The notes under the pieces are model-generated. The model did not search any database, was not told the origin of the DNA, and was given only the letters and a program-made list of their open reading frames with translations. Positions 52,752 through 61,461 of a DNA stretch of 64,000 nt are shown here, piece by piece (position 1 is the first letter of the stretch; the number at the start of each line of letters is the position of its first letter). This DNA comes from Olavius algarvensis associated proteobacterium Delta 3 (GTDB lineage Bacteria; Desulfobacterota; Desulfobacteria; Desulfobacterales; CAFBRK01), in NCBI GenBank assembly GCA_903231505.1, contig CAFBRK010000184.1, forward strand, positions 1-64,000, in the 5' to 3' direction. The translations under genes and the position numbers were made by a program.

Positions 52752-53711
52752 ATGAATAATTTACGTGTGGGTGTTATCGGTGTCGGTTATCTTGGAAAAT
52801 TCCACGCCGAAAAATATGCTCGGATGGAAGCGGTCGATCTGGTGGGCGTGGCCGATGCCGATCCGGATGTCGCTCAGGCCATCGCCGGAAAGTACGCTAC
52901 CCGGGCTTACACGGATTACAAAGATCTGATGGGAGGTGTTGATGCGGTCAGCGTGGTTGTTCCGACGCCGCTGCACTATACCATCGGCCGCGATTTTCTG
53001 GCCAACAATGTCGATGTACTGATTGAAAAACCGATCACCACTACCCTGGAAGAGGCCGATGAGTTGATCCGGATGGCTGAGGAACGCGGTCTGCTTATCC
53101 AGGTCGGACATCTGGAGCGGTTCAATCCGGCTGTTGTGGCTCTGGAGGGAAGGATCCATAACCCGCGACTCATCGAGTCCCATCGACTGAGTGTCTTTCA
53201 GGAGCGTGGCACGGATGTCAGTGTGGTGCTCGATCTCATGATTCACGATATTGACATCATTCTGAGTGTTGTTCGATCGGACGTGACACGCATTCATGCC
53301 GCCGGAGTACCGGTCATATCGGGCCAGGTGGACATTGCCAATGCGCGGCTGGATTTCAAGAACGGCTGTGTGGCCACTGTGACGGCCAGCCGGATTTCCG
53401 ACCGGACGGAACGAAAAATTCGGCTTTTTCAGCAAGATGCCTATATATCGGTCGATTTTGCGAATCACGAGATCACCCTGATCCATCAGAAGAAGAGCGG
53501 GCCGGACGCCATCATAGCGGGTATGGAACGGGAGCAGATGTGTTTTACCAAAAGCGATGCGCTGGACGACGAGATCCGCGCATTTGTGGGGGCCGTCCGG
53601 CGAAGGGAACCGCCGGAGGTTACCGGCGTTATGGGCCGAAACGCGCTGAAAGTTGCCTTGAGCATCATGGATCAGATCTCCGCCACCAGCGGGCAGCCCG
53701 CCGGTCTGTAA
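52752..53711 (+). CDS. Gfo/Idh/MocA family NAD-dependent oxidoreductase (possible GnnA)
   Basis: The 319-residue protein has the Rossmann start RVGVIGVGYLGKFHAEKYA (about 4-22), the EKP motif LIEKPITTTLEEAD and a C-terminal alpha/beta domain with DLMIHDIDIILS, where the His is the usual catalytic residue. It lies between lpxI and lpxB. In Acidithiobacillus and Leptospira, GnnA of this family oxidises UDP-GlcNAc at C3 so that GnnB can aminate it for amide-linked lipid A. That role is inference here, since no aminotransferase adjoins it. Confidence 0.85.
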   Translation: MNNLRVGVIGVGYLGKFHAEKYARMEAVDLVGVADADPDVAQAIAGKYATRAYTDYKDLMGGVDAVSVVVPTPLHYTIGRDFLANNVDVLIEKPITTTLEEADELIRMAEERGLLIQVGHLERFNPAVVALEGRIHNPRLIESHRLSVFQERGTDVSVVLDLMIHDIDIILSVVRSDVTRIHAAGVPVISGQVDIANARLDFKNGCVATVTASRISDRTERKIRLFQQDAYISVDFANHEITLIHQKKSGPDAIIAGMEREQMCFTKSDALDDEIRAFVGAVRRREPPEVTGVMGRNALKVALSIMDQISATSGQPAGL

Positions 53712-53758
53712 TCCGCCCATTTTATGACGTCCCGGATACGTATGGATAATTTCCCACC

Positions 53759-54907
53759 ATGACGGCGCCATCGAACGGAAAAAAGTGCGTCATGATCATC
53801 GCCGGCGAAGCCTCCGGGGATGCCCATGGGGCCGCATTGGTGAAGGCCATGCGCCGACTCAACGACCGGCTGGTCTTCTGCGGGATCGGCGGAGAACGTC
53901 TTCGGGCCGCCGGGGTGAAAATTGTGGTGGAGGCGTCGAGCCTCTCGGTGGTCGGGTTCACGGAGGTCTTTGCCAAGCTTCCCCAGTTGATGCAGGGGAT
54001 TTCAAGAGCCAAAGGCCTGTTGAAAAACCTTCGCCCGGATCTTCTTATTTTGATCGATTTTCCGGATTTTAATCTGCACATCGCCGGAACCGCAAATAAG
54101 CTGAGCATCCCCGTAATGTACTACATCAGCCCACAGATCTGGGCATGGCGCCAGGGTCGGGTGAATAAGATCCGGCGCCGGGTAGACCGCATGGTCGTGA
54201 TCCTGCCCTTCGAGGAAGCGTTCTATCGTAAGCACGGGGTTCCGGTCAGCTTTGTCGGCCATCCGCTGATGGATGATCCATCGATCGCGGAAGAGAAAGC
54301 CGGCAACCCCCGTGGGGATTTCTCGAGCCCGGTTGTCGGTTTACTGCCCGGCTCCCGGGATTGGGAGGTAGAGCGTCACCTGCCGGTGATGCTTGAGGCT
54401 GCGGCAATACTTCAAGGGCTCGAGCCGGGTATACGATTTATGATTTCGGCGGCGCCGTCTGTGGGACGCGACGTCATCACGCCCATGATAGAGACGGCTG
54501 CGGCACCGGACTGCATTGTTTACGAAGGGGATGTCCGGCACATATTCCAGAACAGCACGCTGGTTGTCGCGGCCTCTGGAACGGTTACCCTGGAGGCGGC
54601 ATTACGGGGTGTCCCCACGGTGATCGTATACCGTATCTCTCCCGCAAGCGCGAGGCTGGGCCGACTGCTGATCAAGGTCCGGCATGCCGGGCTAATAAAC
54701 CTGATCGCCGGAAAAACCGTTTTGCCGGAACTTATCCAGGAAGACGCTACTGCGGAGAATATCGCAGCGATTGTGCTGGCGATGGTGCGAAAACCTGAAA
54801 GAATGGACCGGGTGCGCCGCGAATTACTCGAGGCAAGAACCCTGTTGGGCGAGCCCGGCGCTTCCCACCGGGCAGCAGGGATTGCCCTGGAGATGCTGGA
54901 TACGTGA
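53759..54907 (+). CDS. lpxB: Lipid-A-disaccharide synthase LpxB
   Basis: LpxB (family GT19) joins lipid X and UDP-2,3-diacylglucosamine into the lipid A disaccharide at the inner membrane. The 382-residue protein has IIAGEASGDAHGAALV (about 11-26), CGIGGERLRAAG, LLILIDFPDFNLH, YYISPQIWAWRQGR and the donor-site AASGTVTLEAAL (about 263-274). It ends the first part of the lipid A run; a 385-base periodic-repeat region precedes msbA. Confidence 0.97.
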   Translation: MTAPSNGKKCVMIIAGEASGDAHGAALVKAMRRLNDRLVFCGIGGERLRAAGVKIVVEASSLSVVGFTEVFAKLPQLMQGISRAKGLLKNLRPDLLILIDFPDFNLHIAGTANKLSIPVMYYISPQIWAWRQGRVNKIRRRVDRMVVILPFEEAFYRKHGVPVSFVGHPLMDDPSIAEEKAGNPRGDFSSPVVGLLPGSRDWEVERHLPVMLEAAAILQGLEPGIRFMISAAPSVGRDVITPMIETAAAPDCIVYEGDVRHIFQNSTLVVAASGTVTLEAALRGVPTVIVYRISPASARLGRLLIKVRHAGLINLIAGKTVLPELIQEDATAENIAAIVLAMVRKPERMDRVRRELLEARTLLGEPGASHRAAGIALEMLDT

Positions 54908-54990
54908 TGCTTGCCCGTCCGCCTGAGGCGGATAAACCCTGGTCGCCTTTGGCGCCGCCGGAGGCGGGTAAACCTCTGGCGGGCTGTTTT

Positions 54991-55207
54991 CTGGATGCTG
55001 GATGCTGGATGCTCGATACTGGATACTGGATGCAGAGATCGAAGATACAAGATCCAGGATACAGGGTTGCTGATCAGCTGAAAGCTCAAAGTTGAAAGCT
55101 GAAAGATTCGAAGCTGAAAGTTCAAAGTTGAAAGCTGAAAGAACAAGATACTAAATCAGTACCGAGTACCTAATACCCAGTACCCAGTACCAAATACCGA
55201 ATATCTA
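54991..55207. repeat. Heterogeneous heptamer array, about 31 units
   Basis: For 217 bases the sequence keeps 7-base spacing while the unit changes gradually: CTGGATG (three identical at the start), CTGGATA, ACAAGAT, CCAGGAT, then AAGCTGA, AAGTTGA, AAGCTCA, then GTACCGA, GTACCTA, ATACCCA, GTACCCA. One 8-base slip occurs near 55103. Any seven-base phase has stop codons or rare peptides, so it is not coding. Confidence 0.8.
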
Positions 55208-55262
55208 AAACGGGCCAACGGGCAAACGGGCAAACCGGATAACCGGCAACCCGGATAACCAG
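55208..55262. repeat. Octamer array continuing the heptamer array
   Basis: The period changes from seven to eight: CCAACGGG, CAAACGGG, CAAACCGG, ATAACCGG, CAACCCGG, ATAACCAG. The CAAACGGG-type core equals that of the arrays at 34792-34831 and 51743-51831. Confidence 0.75.
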
Positions 55263-55292
55263 ATCAATCATAAACAAGGATAAGTAACCACA

Positions 55293-57107
55293 ATGGCACT
55301 ATTTCGATTGCCAAAATTACGGCCCCGCCACAAGCGTATCGTCGGCATGGTCTTTGAGAACCGCTTCCGGTTGTTGATCGCCATGGGTTGCAGTCTGGTG
55401 ATTTCCGCCACAACGGCGTTGTCGGCGTATCTGATCAAGCCGGTTATCGACGACATTTTCTTCAAAGGCGACCTGACGATGCTCAAGGTCCTGCCCATTG
55501 CGGTCGTCCTGATCTATGTCGCACGGGGCGTCGGCATGTACGGCCAGGAGTACATGATGAACTATGTGGGGGAGAGCATCATCATGAAGTTTCGAAACAC
55601 CCTCTACGCCCGGATCCAGGATCTGCCCCTGTCCTTTTTCCATTCGGAAACCACCGGAGTGCTCATGTCCCGGATTACCCATGACGTATCGATCGCCAAG
55701 GGCATGGTTTCTTCGGCCGTTACCGGGGTCCTCAGAGATGTGTTCAGCGTTATCGGGCTGACATTCGTCATTTTTTATCAGGACTGGAAAATGGCGATCT
55801 TCGCATTCCTGGTTCTGCCGGCGACATTCTATCCGGTCATTGAATTCGGCCGCCGGGTCCGGCGGGTCAGCACCGGATGCCAGGAGGCCTTCGCAGACCT
55901 CAACAGTTTCCTGCACGAGACCTTTTCCGGCAACAAGATCGTCAAAGCGTTCGGTATGGAAGAGTATGAAAAAAAGAGATTCGCCGAAAGAACCGGGAGC
56001 TACTTTCAACTGGAGATGAAAGCGGTCATCGCACGCTCCCTGTCGTCACCCATCATGGAGTTCCTGGGAGGCGTGGGGATTGCTTTCGTTATATGGTACG
56101 GGGGGTACAAGGTAATTACCGGGGCGTCCACGGCCGGCACCTTTTTTTCATTCATGGGTGCTGTGATCATGCTCTACGATCCCGTGAAGAAACTGAGCGG
56201 CCTCAATAATGCGATCCAGCAAGGGATGGCCGCCACGGACCGGATGTTCGATGTGCTGGAGCGGGAGTCGGATATCCGGGAAGACCCGGATCCGGTAACC
56301 CTGGAGCGTAAACCCCACCGGGTTTCGTTCCAGCAGGTCTCCTTCAAATACGACGAGGCCATGGTGCTCAGGGACATCAACCTGGATGTCGAGGCCGGCG
56401 AGATCCTGGCCATCGTGGGTATGAGCGGCGGGGGCAAAACCTCCCTGGTAAACCTCGTCCCCCGGTTTTACGACGTCTCGGAAGGCCGCATCGCGATTGA
56501 TGGCACGGACATCCGGAAGGCGTCTATCAAATCCCTTCGGGATCAAATCGCCATCGTTACCCAGGAGCCGATCCTTTTTGACGACACGGTTCGTAACAAC
56601 ATCGCTTACGGAAATCCAGATGCCACGGAAGAGGATATCATACGCGCAGCCAAGGCGGCGTATGCGTATGATTTCGTGAAAGGCTTTTCAAACCAGTTCG
56701 AAACGACCATCGGCGAGTTGGGCTCGAGATTGTCCGGGGGAGAGAAACAGCGGATCTGCATTGCCCGGGCATTGCTCAAGGATGCCCCCATCCTGATTCT
56801 GGATGAGGCAACATCTTCCCTGGATGCCGAATCCGAATTGCTGGTGCAGAAGGCCCTGGAAAATTTAATGATCGGTCGAACCACCTTCGTCATTGCCCAT
56901 CGACTTTCGACCATCAGCTACGCCAAGCGGATTATCGTCCTGGTAAACGGCCGGATTGTCGAAGAGGGGACCCAGGACGATTTGATCCATCTTGACGGCG
57001 CCTATTGCAAGCTGTACCGGATGCAGCACTTTGGAAATTCCGAACTTTTGTCAGACGGCGAGTCGGTATCCAGGGGGGGCGGAGACAAAAACCGATGCCA
57101 GAGCTGA
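55293..57107 (+). CDS. msbA: Lipid A export ABC transporter MsbA
   Basis: MsbA flips the lipid A core across the inner membrane. The 604-residue half-transporter has six membrane helices (about 20-310) and an ABC domain (about 345-590): Walker A GMSGGGKTSLV (about 377-387), Q-loop VTQEPILF, signature LSGGEKQRICIARALL (about 480-495), Walker B ILILDEATSSLD and H-loop VIAHRLSTI. The position after lpxB supports lipid A rather than drug or peptide transport. It overlaps the next gene by 13 bases. Confidence 0.92.
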   Translation: MALFRLPKLRPRHKRIVGMVFENRFRLLIAMGCSLVISATTALSAYLIKPVIDDIFFKGDLTMLKVLPIAVVLIYVARGVGMYGQEYMMNYVGESIIMKFRNTLYARIQDLPLSFFHSETTGVLMSRITHDVSIAKGMVSSAVTGVLRDVFSVIGLTFVIFYQDWKMAIFAFLVLPATFYPVIEFGRRVRRVSTGCQEAFADLNSFLHETFSGNKIVKAFGMEEYEKKRFAERTGSYFQLEMKAVIARSLSSPIMEFLGGVGIAFVIWYGGYKVITGASTAGTFFSFMGAVIMLYDPVKKLSGLNNAIQQGMAATDRMFDVLERESDIREDPDPVTLERKPHRVSFQQVSFKYDEAMVLRDINLDVEAGEILAIVGMSGGGKTSLVNLVPRFYDVSEGRIAIDGTDIRKASIKSLRDQIAIVTQEPILFDDTVRNNIAYGNPDATEEDIIRAAKAAYAYDFVKGFSNQFETTIGELGSRLSGGEKQRICIARALLKDAPILILDEATSSLDAESELLVQKALENLMIGRTTFVIAHRLSTISYAKRIIVLVNGRIVEEGTQDDLIHLDGAYCKLYRMQHFGNSELLSDGESVSRGGGDKNRCQS

Positions 57108-57820
57108 CCATTGTCATACCGGCTTACAATGAACAAGACCGGATCGTTACAACACTGGATCAGACGATTGCGTATCTGGGCGAGCAACCGTACAGCAGCG
57201 AGGTATTGGTCATCAGTGACGGCAGCACAGATTGTACCGGCGATGTCGTCCACGGTTACACTCCGCCGGAATCCGTCGGTGTGCGCTTTCTCGAATACCG
57301 GCCCAACCGGGGCAAGGGCTACGCGGTGCGCTACGGCATGCTGCGTGCCAAGGGCGACATCGTGATGTTCATGGATGCGGACTACTCGGTTCCCATCCAG
57401 GAACTGGACAAGGCCTTGAGCTGCATCGAAGGCGGTTTCGACATCGCCATGGCTTCCAGGGCGCTGTCCGGCTCCATCATCAACCAGCACCAGAACCTGG
57501 CCCGGGAGATATCCGCACGGATTTACACACTGATACAAACCGTATACCTTGGCATAACCTACAGGGATACCCAATGCGGTTTCAAAGTGTTCACCCGTCG
57601 AGCCGCCCGGGAGCTTTTCGAGCGGCAAAAACTCCATAGTGTCATCTTCGATCCTGAAATCCTCTGGCTGGCAAAGCGTATGGGTTTTCAGGTGGCCGAA
57701 TTTCCGGTCACCTGGACCCACATTGCTGACTCCCGTATCCAGTACGACAATCTCCGGAAATCACTTTTCGTTTTCCAGGAGCTGTTCCGCATCCGATTTC
57801 TTCACCCCGGGATATCCTGA
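57095..57820 (+). CDS. Family 2 glycosyltransferase (polyprenyl/dolichyl-phosphate sugar synthase-like)
   Basis: The 241-residue GT-A enzyme has PELTIVIPAYNEQDRIVTTL (about 2-21), VISDGSTDCTGDVV, the metal-binding FMDADYSVPI and TQCGFKVFTRRAAREL. It resembles dolichyl-phosphate beta-glucosyltransferase (ALG5-like) proteins that load a sugar on a lipid carrier. No C-terminal membrane helices are visible. The ATG at 57095 overlaps the msbA end, so it is co-translated with the lipid A flippase and may modify lipid A or core; the acceptor is unknown. Confidence 0.87.
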   Translation: MPELTIVIPAYNEQDRIVTTLDQTIAYLGEQPYSSEVLVISDGSTDCTGDVVHGYTPPESVGVRFLEYRPNRGKGYAVRYGMLRAKGDIVMFMDADYSVPIQELDKALSCIEGGFDIAMASRALSGSIINQHQNLAREISARIYTLIQTVYLGITYRDTQCGFKVFTRRAARELFERQKLHSVIFDPEILWLAKRMGFQVAEFPVTWTHIADSRIQYDNLRKSLFVFQELFRIRFLHPGIS

Positions 57821-58206
57821 TCCGCCCGTCGTAAACCACATCCTCAGCGGCAGCATCGCCTGTTCAAAATCAAATGCATGGACAATCCGTATCTTCTGCC
57901 AGACGGTGTTTTTGCTTTTCGCCCTACCCGCCCTGATTGACTCGAAGGCTCAGCGAAAAGCAAACAGGAACATCACCTCTGAGTCCTCTGCTTGCCGGGT
58001 CGAAGCTTCATGCGAAGCCCGGCGGCTCTGCGATGATATGTGTCCCTAAACCGATCGGAATGGAATTTTGGCATTTGGTAATTGCTCGGATACAGGATAG
58101 GCAGAGCACGGCAATTGACAAAAAAGCCCGATTCAGCTACCTCTCTTTTGCATGCCATCTGTTTATTCCTTTCCCCTGAAAACCGAATGGACGTGGGGGC
58201 ATCCCA
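57821..58206. other. Intergenic region before the large cyclase gene
   Basis: No gene is supported in these 386 bases. A perfect 12-bp inverted repeat (TTTGCTTTTCGC at 57911-57922, complement at 57953-57964) and a bulged hairpin (GCCGGG at 57994-57999 with CCCGGC at 58018-58023 and an inner CTTC/GAAG stem) are visible. They may be the 3' end of the lipid A operon or part of the leader of the next gene. Confidence 0.45.
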
Positions 58207-61200
58207 ATGAAATGCCCGGAGTGCCTAACCGATAATCCCGAAACATATAAATTCTGCCGCGAGTGCGGATCAGATCTCACCCTCGTTTGCCCGGGATGCG
58301 GGAGTCACCACGCACCGGACGACAAGTTTTGCGGTGAGTGCGGTCACGACGTGACCCGTTCGACGGTGTCGGCAACACCCAAATCGGCGTTTGCCGGTGA
58401 ACGACGGAATGTCACCGTTCTCTTCTCGGATATGTCCGGATATACCTTCATGACCGAACGGCTCGATCCTGAGGACGTCAAAAACCTCATGCAACGGATA
58501 CTCGGCGCGGTGACCCAGACGGTCACGAAATACGACGGTTTTGTCGAGAGGGTGATCGGCGATGCGATTATGGCCATCTTTGGTTTCCCCAAATCCCATG
58601 AAGATGATCCGATCCGGGCTCTCAAAGCCGCCATGGAGATTCATACCCTTGTGGAAGACTTTAGCCCCCGGGTGGAAGAAAAAGTCGGCCGGCCACTGTC
58701 GATGCATAGCGGCATCGCCACCGGGCTGGCGGTTACCGGCGAAGTCAATCTCGAATACGGCACCTACGGCATAGTCGGGGATTCGGTCAATCTGGCGTCC
58801 CGGCTTCAGCACCTGGCCGAACCCGGAGAAATCCTCGTTAGTGAACAGACCCATCGACAGGCCGATGGTCTCTTTCTGTTCGAGCGGCTCGAGCCGAAAA
58901 AAGTCAAAGGGAAGGCAAAAGCGGTCGATATCTTCCGCGTCATTGCTCCGAGTCCTCACCGGACAAAATTCGACGTGATGTCCGAACGGGGCCTTACACC
59001 CCTTGTGGGCCGACAGCAGGAACTCCAAATGATGCTCGGCGGTTTCGAACGGATTCGCGACGGCAGGGGGCAGGCGTTTTCCATCGTATCCGACGCCGGA
59101 ATGGGCAAGTCTCGCCTGCTCTATGAATTCAGAAAACTGGTGGCCAAAGAAGACGTGACATTTCTTGCCGGCAAGTGTTTGTCTTACAATCGAGGGATGG
59201 CCTACCATCCGGTGATCGATATTCTGAAATCCTACTTCGACATCCGGGACGACGATGGAGAGAGTGCAGTTAAAGAAAAGCTGAAAAACGGATTGGCGCC
59301 CCTGACCGATGATGCCACCGCTGTCGTTCCCTATCTTCTTGAACTTCTTTCGGTCGACGACAGCGGTATCGAAGAGCTTGCCATCAGCCCGGAAGGCAAA
59401 AAGGCGCGCATCAATGAAGTGTTGAAGCTCATTGCCATTAAAGGATCGGAAATCCGACCGCTGATTCTGGCCATCGAGGACCTCCACTGGATCGATAAAA
59501 GCTCGGAGGATGCCCTTAAAGAATTGTTGGGCGGAATCGCCGGTGCCATGATTTTCCTGCTCATCACGTATCGGCATGAGTATGCGCCGACGTGGACCGC
59601 CAGATCCTATCATCACCAGGTCAATCTGGACCGTCTGGGCCCTCGTGAAACCGATTCGGTGGTATTTCACCTTCTGGACACGGACGATATCGACGAAAAA
59701 TTATTACGTTTCATACATGAGAAGACAGAAGGCATCCCCTTTTTTATCGAGGAATTTTTAAAGTCATTCAGGGACCTGAACATAATAGACAAGAAAAAAA
59801 AGTACTATTTCACTTCTGACTTGAGGGATGTGATGGTGCCGTCCACCATCACAGATGTCATCATGGCCCGGGTGGATTCCTTGCCTTCTGGCGCTAGAGA
59901 ATTACTCCAAACGGCGTCTCTGATAGAACGGCTCTTCAGCCATGAGTTGATCTGTCGGGTGACCGGATTCCCCGAACAGGAATCGATTTCTCACCTGTCC
60001 GCCCTTATGAAGTCTGAACTGATTTACCAAAGGGGGCTGTCCCCGACCTGTGAATACGTGTTTAAACATGCCCTGACCCGGGAGGTCGTCGTCGATTCGA
60101 TCCTCACCAGCAAACGCAAAAAGCTCCACGAGAAAATCGGCAGCGCTATTGAAGAACTTTACAAAAACAACCTGAGTGACAAGTATCGCATACTGGCGGA
60201 GCATTATATCGCTGGCGGAAATTATCAGAAAGGCGCCGAGTATGCCAGATTGACGGCGAAAAGGGCGGAAAAAGCGGCCGCCTTAAACGATGCCATGGTT
60301 TACAGCGACAAGCGGATCTACGCGTTGCAGCGCCTCCCCCAGACAGTTACGGTACAGGAAAAGGTTGTTGACGCCCGGACTACTTTAGGCCTTTACTACC
60401 TTCAGTATAACTTCCACGTGGAGGCAAAAGCGGCTGTTGATTCAATATTCGAGATGGCCCTAAAGAGAAAATATTCTTCCCGGCTGTCACAGATTTACAG
60501 TATCCTCGGCGCATATGACTACCTCGTGGAGGGCAATCTGCCGAAGGCCTTCGATAATTTTAAGCATGCCCTCAAGATCATCGACAAGGAGTACAACCCG
60601 ACATCCGCATTTTTTGTCAACCACTTTATGGGTCTGGCGTATTCTCTGAATTGCGAGTTCGACAATGCGCTCCAGTGCTTTCAAACAGCACTGGACATAA
60701 ACGACATGGCGAAAGCGCTCTGGGGTGTTGCCGCCATGAAATGCATGATGAGCTATTTTGCTTACTTTGTCCGGGGGCAGATTGTCCAGGCACACAACGC
60801 CAGCCGGGAGGCTCTGGCCCTGGCCGAGCAGAGTGGTGACATTTACTCCAAGGCACTCGCCCATACCTGCCACGGAATTTCGTACCACGGGATGGGGCGA
60901 GTCGAAGAGGCCAAAGGCCACCTGAAAAAAGGCATCGCCGCCTGTGAGAAGATCGATCTGTTTTTCTGGAACGCTCTGGCCCACTCCCATCTTGGGGAAC
61001 TGTATTTCAAGCTTGGGGAGTACAACCCGTCGGCAATGAACTATCAGCGGGTCATATCGCTGTTGGAGGATAAGCGTATCATCCCCTATTGGGTCAATTT
61101 GAACAGAATGTGGTGGGCCAGAGCAAAGATCATGAACAATGAAAAGGATATCGACCTGGAGCCCCTGATTGACTGCGAAAGGGACAACCTTGTGGCATTC

Positions 61201-61461
61201 TGTGACGGCAGCATGAAGCGCTGTCTCGGTGAGATTTACGGAATAATGGATCATCGCCATCCCGCACAGGCGGAGCTCTGGCTTAAAAAAGCGATCGAAG
61301 CGGACAAGAAGAATGGCATGCTGTTCAACCTGGGGCTGGATGTGGCCGCGTACGCCGGCCTTCTCAAACGGACGGGGAATTCCCGCAAGGCGGATAAGAC
61401 ATATAACGAGGCACTAGAAATCTTCCGTAAATGCGGCTCTGATGGGATACGCCTGGCCTGA
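58207..61461 (+). CDS. Zinc-ribbon / class III cyclase / AAA ATPase / TPR signalling protein
   Basis: The 1084-residue protein starts with paired zinc ribbons (about 1-50; CPEC, FCREC, CPGC, FCGEC). A class III cyclase domain follows (about 65-255) with the metal Asp pair in VLFSDMSGYT and ERVIGDAIMAIFG and the active-site VGDSVNLASRLQ. Then comes a STAND-type ATPase (about 270-560; LVGRQQELQMM, DAGMGKSRLLYEF as Walker A, LILAIEDLHWID as Walker B) and TPR-like helical repeats to the end. This architecture is known from other proteobacteria; it probably makes cAMP under TPR control. Its 3' end overlaps the convergent radical SAM gene. Confidence 0.92.
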   Translation: MKCPECLTDNPETYKFCRECGSDLTLVCPGCGSHHAPDDKFCGECGHDVTRSTVSATPKSAFAGERRNVTVLFSDMSGYTFMTERLDPEDVKNLMQRILGAVTQTVTKYDGFVERVIGDAIMAIFGFPKSHEDDPIRALKAAMEIHTLVEDFSPRVEEKVGRPLSMHSGIATGLAVTGEVNLEYGTYGIVGDSVNLASRLQHLAEPGEILVSEQTHRQADGLFLFERLEPKKVKGKAKAVDIFRVIAPSPHRTKFDVMSERGLTPLVGRQQELQMMLGGFERIRDGRGQAFSIVSDAGMGKSRLLYEFRKLVAKEDVTFLAGKCLSYNRGMAYHPVIDILKSYFDIRDDDGESAVKEKLKNGLAPLTDDATAVVPYLLELLSVDDSGIEELAISPEGKKARINEVLKLIAIKGSEIRPLILAIEDLHWIDKSSEDALKELLGGIAGAMIFLLITYRHEYAPTWTARSYHHQVNLDRLGPRETDSVVFHLLDTDDIDEKLLRFIHEKTEGIPFFIEEFLKSFRDLNIIDKKKKYYFTSDLRDVMVPSTITDVIMARVDSLPSGARELLQTASLIERLFSHELICRVTGFPEQESISHLSALMKSELIYQRGLSPTCEYVFKHALTREVVVDSILTSKRKKLHEKIGSAIEELYKNNLSDKYRILAEHYIAGGNYQKGAEYARLTAKRAEKAAALNDAMVYSDKRIYALQRLPQTVTVQEKVVDARTTLGLYYLQYNFHVEAKAAVDSIFEMALKRKYSSRLSQIYSILGAYDYLVEGNLPKAFDNFKHALKIIDKEYNPTSAFFVNHFMGLAYSLNCEFDNALQCFQTALDINDMAKALWGVAAMKCMMSYFAYFVRGQIVQAHNASREALALAEQSGDIYSKALAHTCHGISYHGMGRVEEAKGHLKKGIAACEKIDLFFWNALAHSHLGELYFKLGEYNPSAMNYQRVISLLEDKRIIPYWVNLNRMWWARAKIMNNEKDIDLEPLIDCERDNLVAFCDGSMKRCLGEIYGIMDHRHPAQAELWLKKAIEADKKNGMLFNLGLDVAAYAGLLKRTGNSRKADKTYNEALEIFRKCGSDGIRLA

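Larger units (their letters stand above)
54908..55292. other. Repeat-filled gap between lpxB and msbA
   Basis: No gene is present. The gap begins with an imperfect direct repeat (54919-54942 and 54955-54979, each with a CCGCC-N3-GGCGG palindrome followed by a TAAACC segment) and is then almost wholly filled by a heptamer array followed by an octamer array. The last 30 bases before msbA contain AAGGATAAG, a usable ribosome site. Confidence 0.7.
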
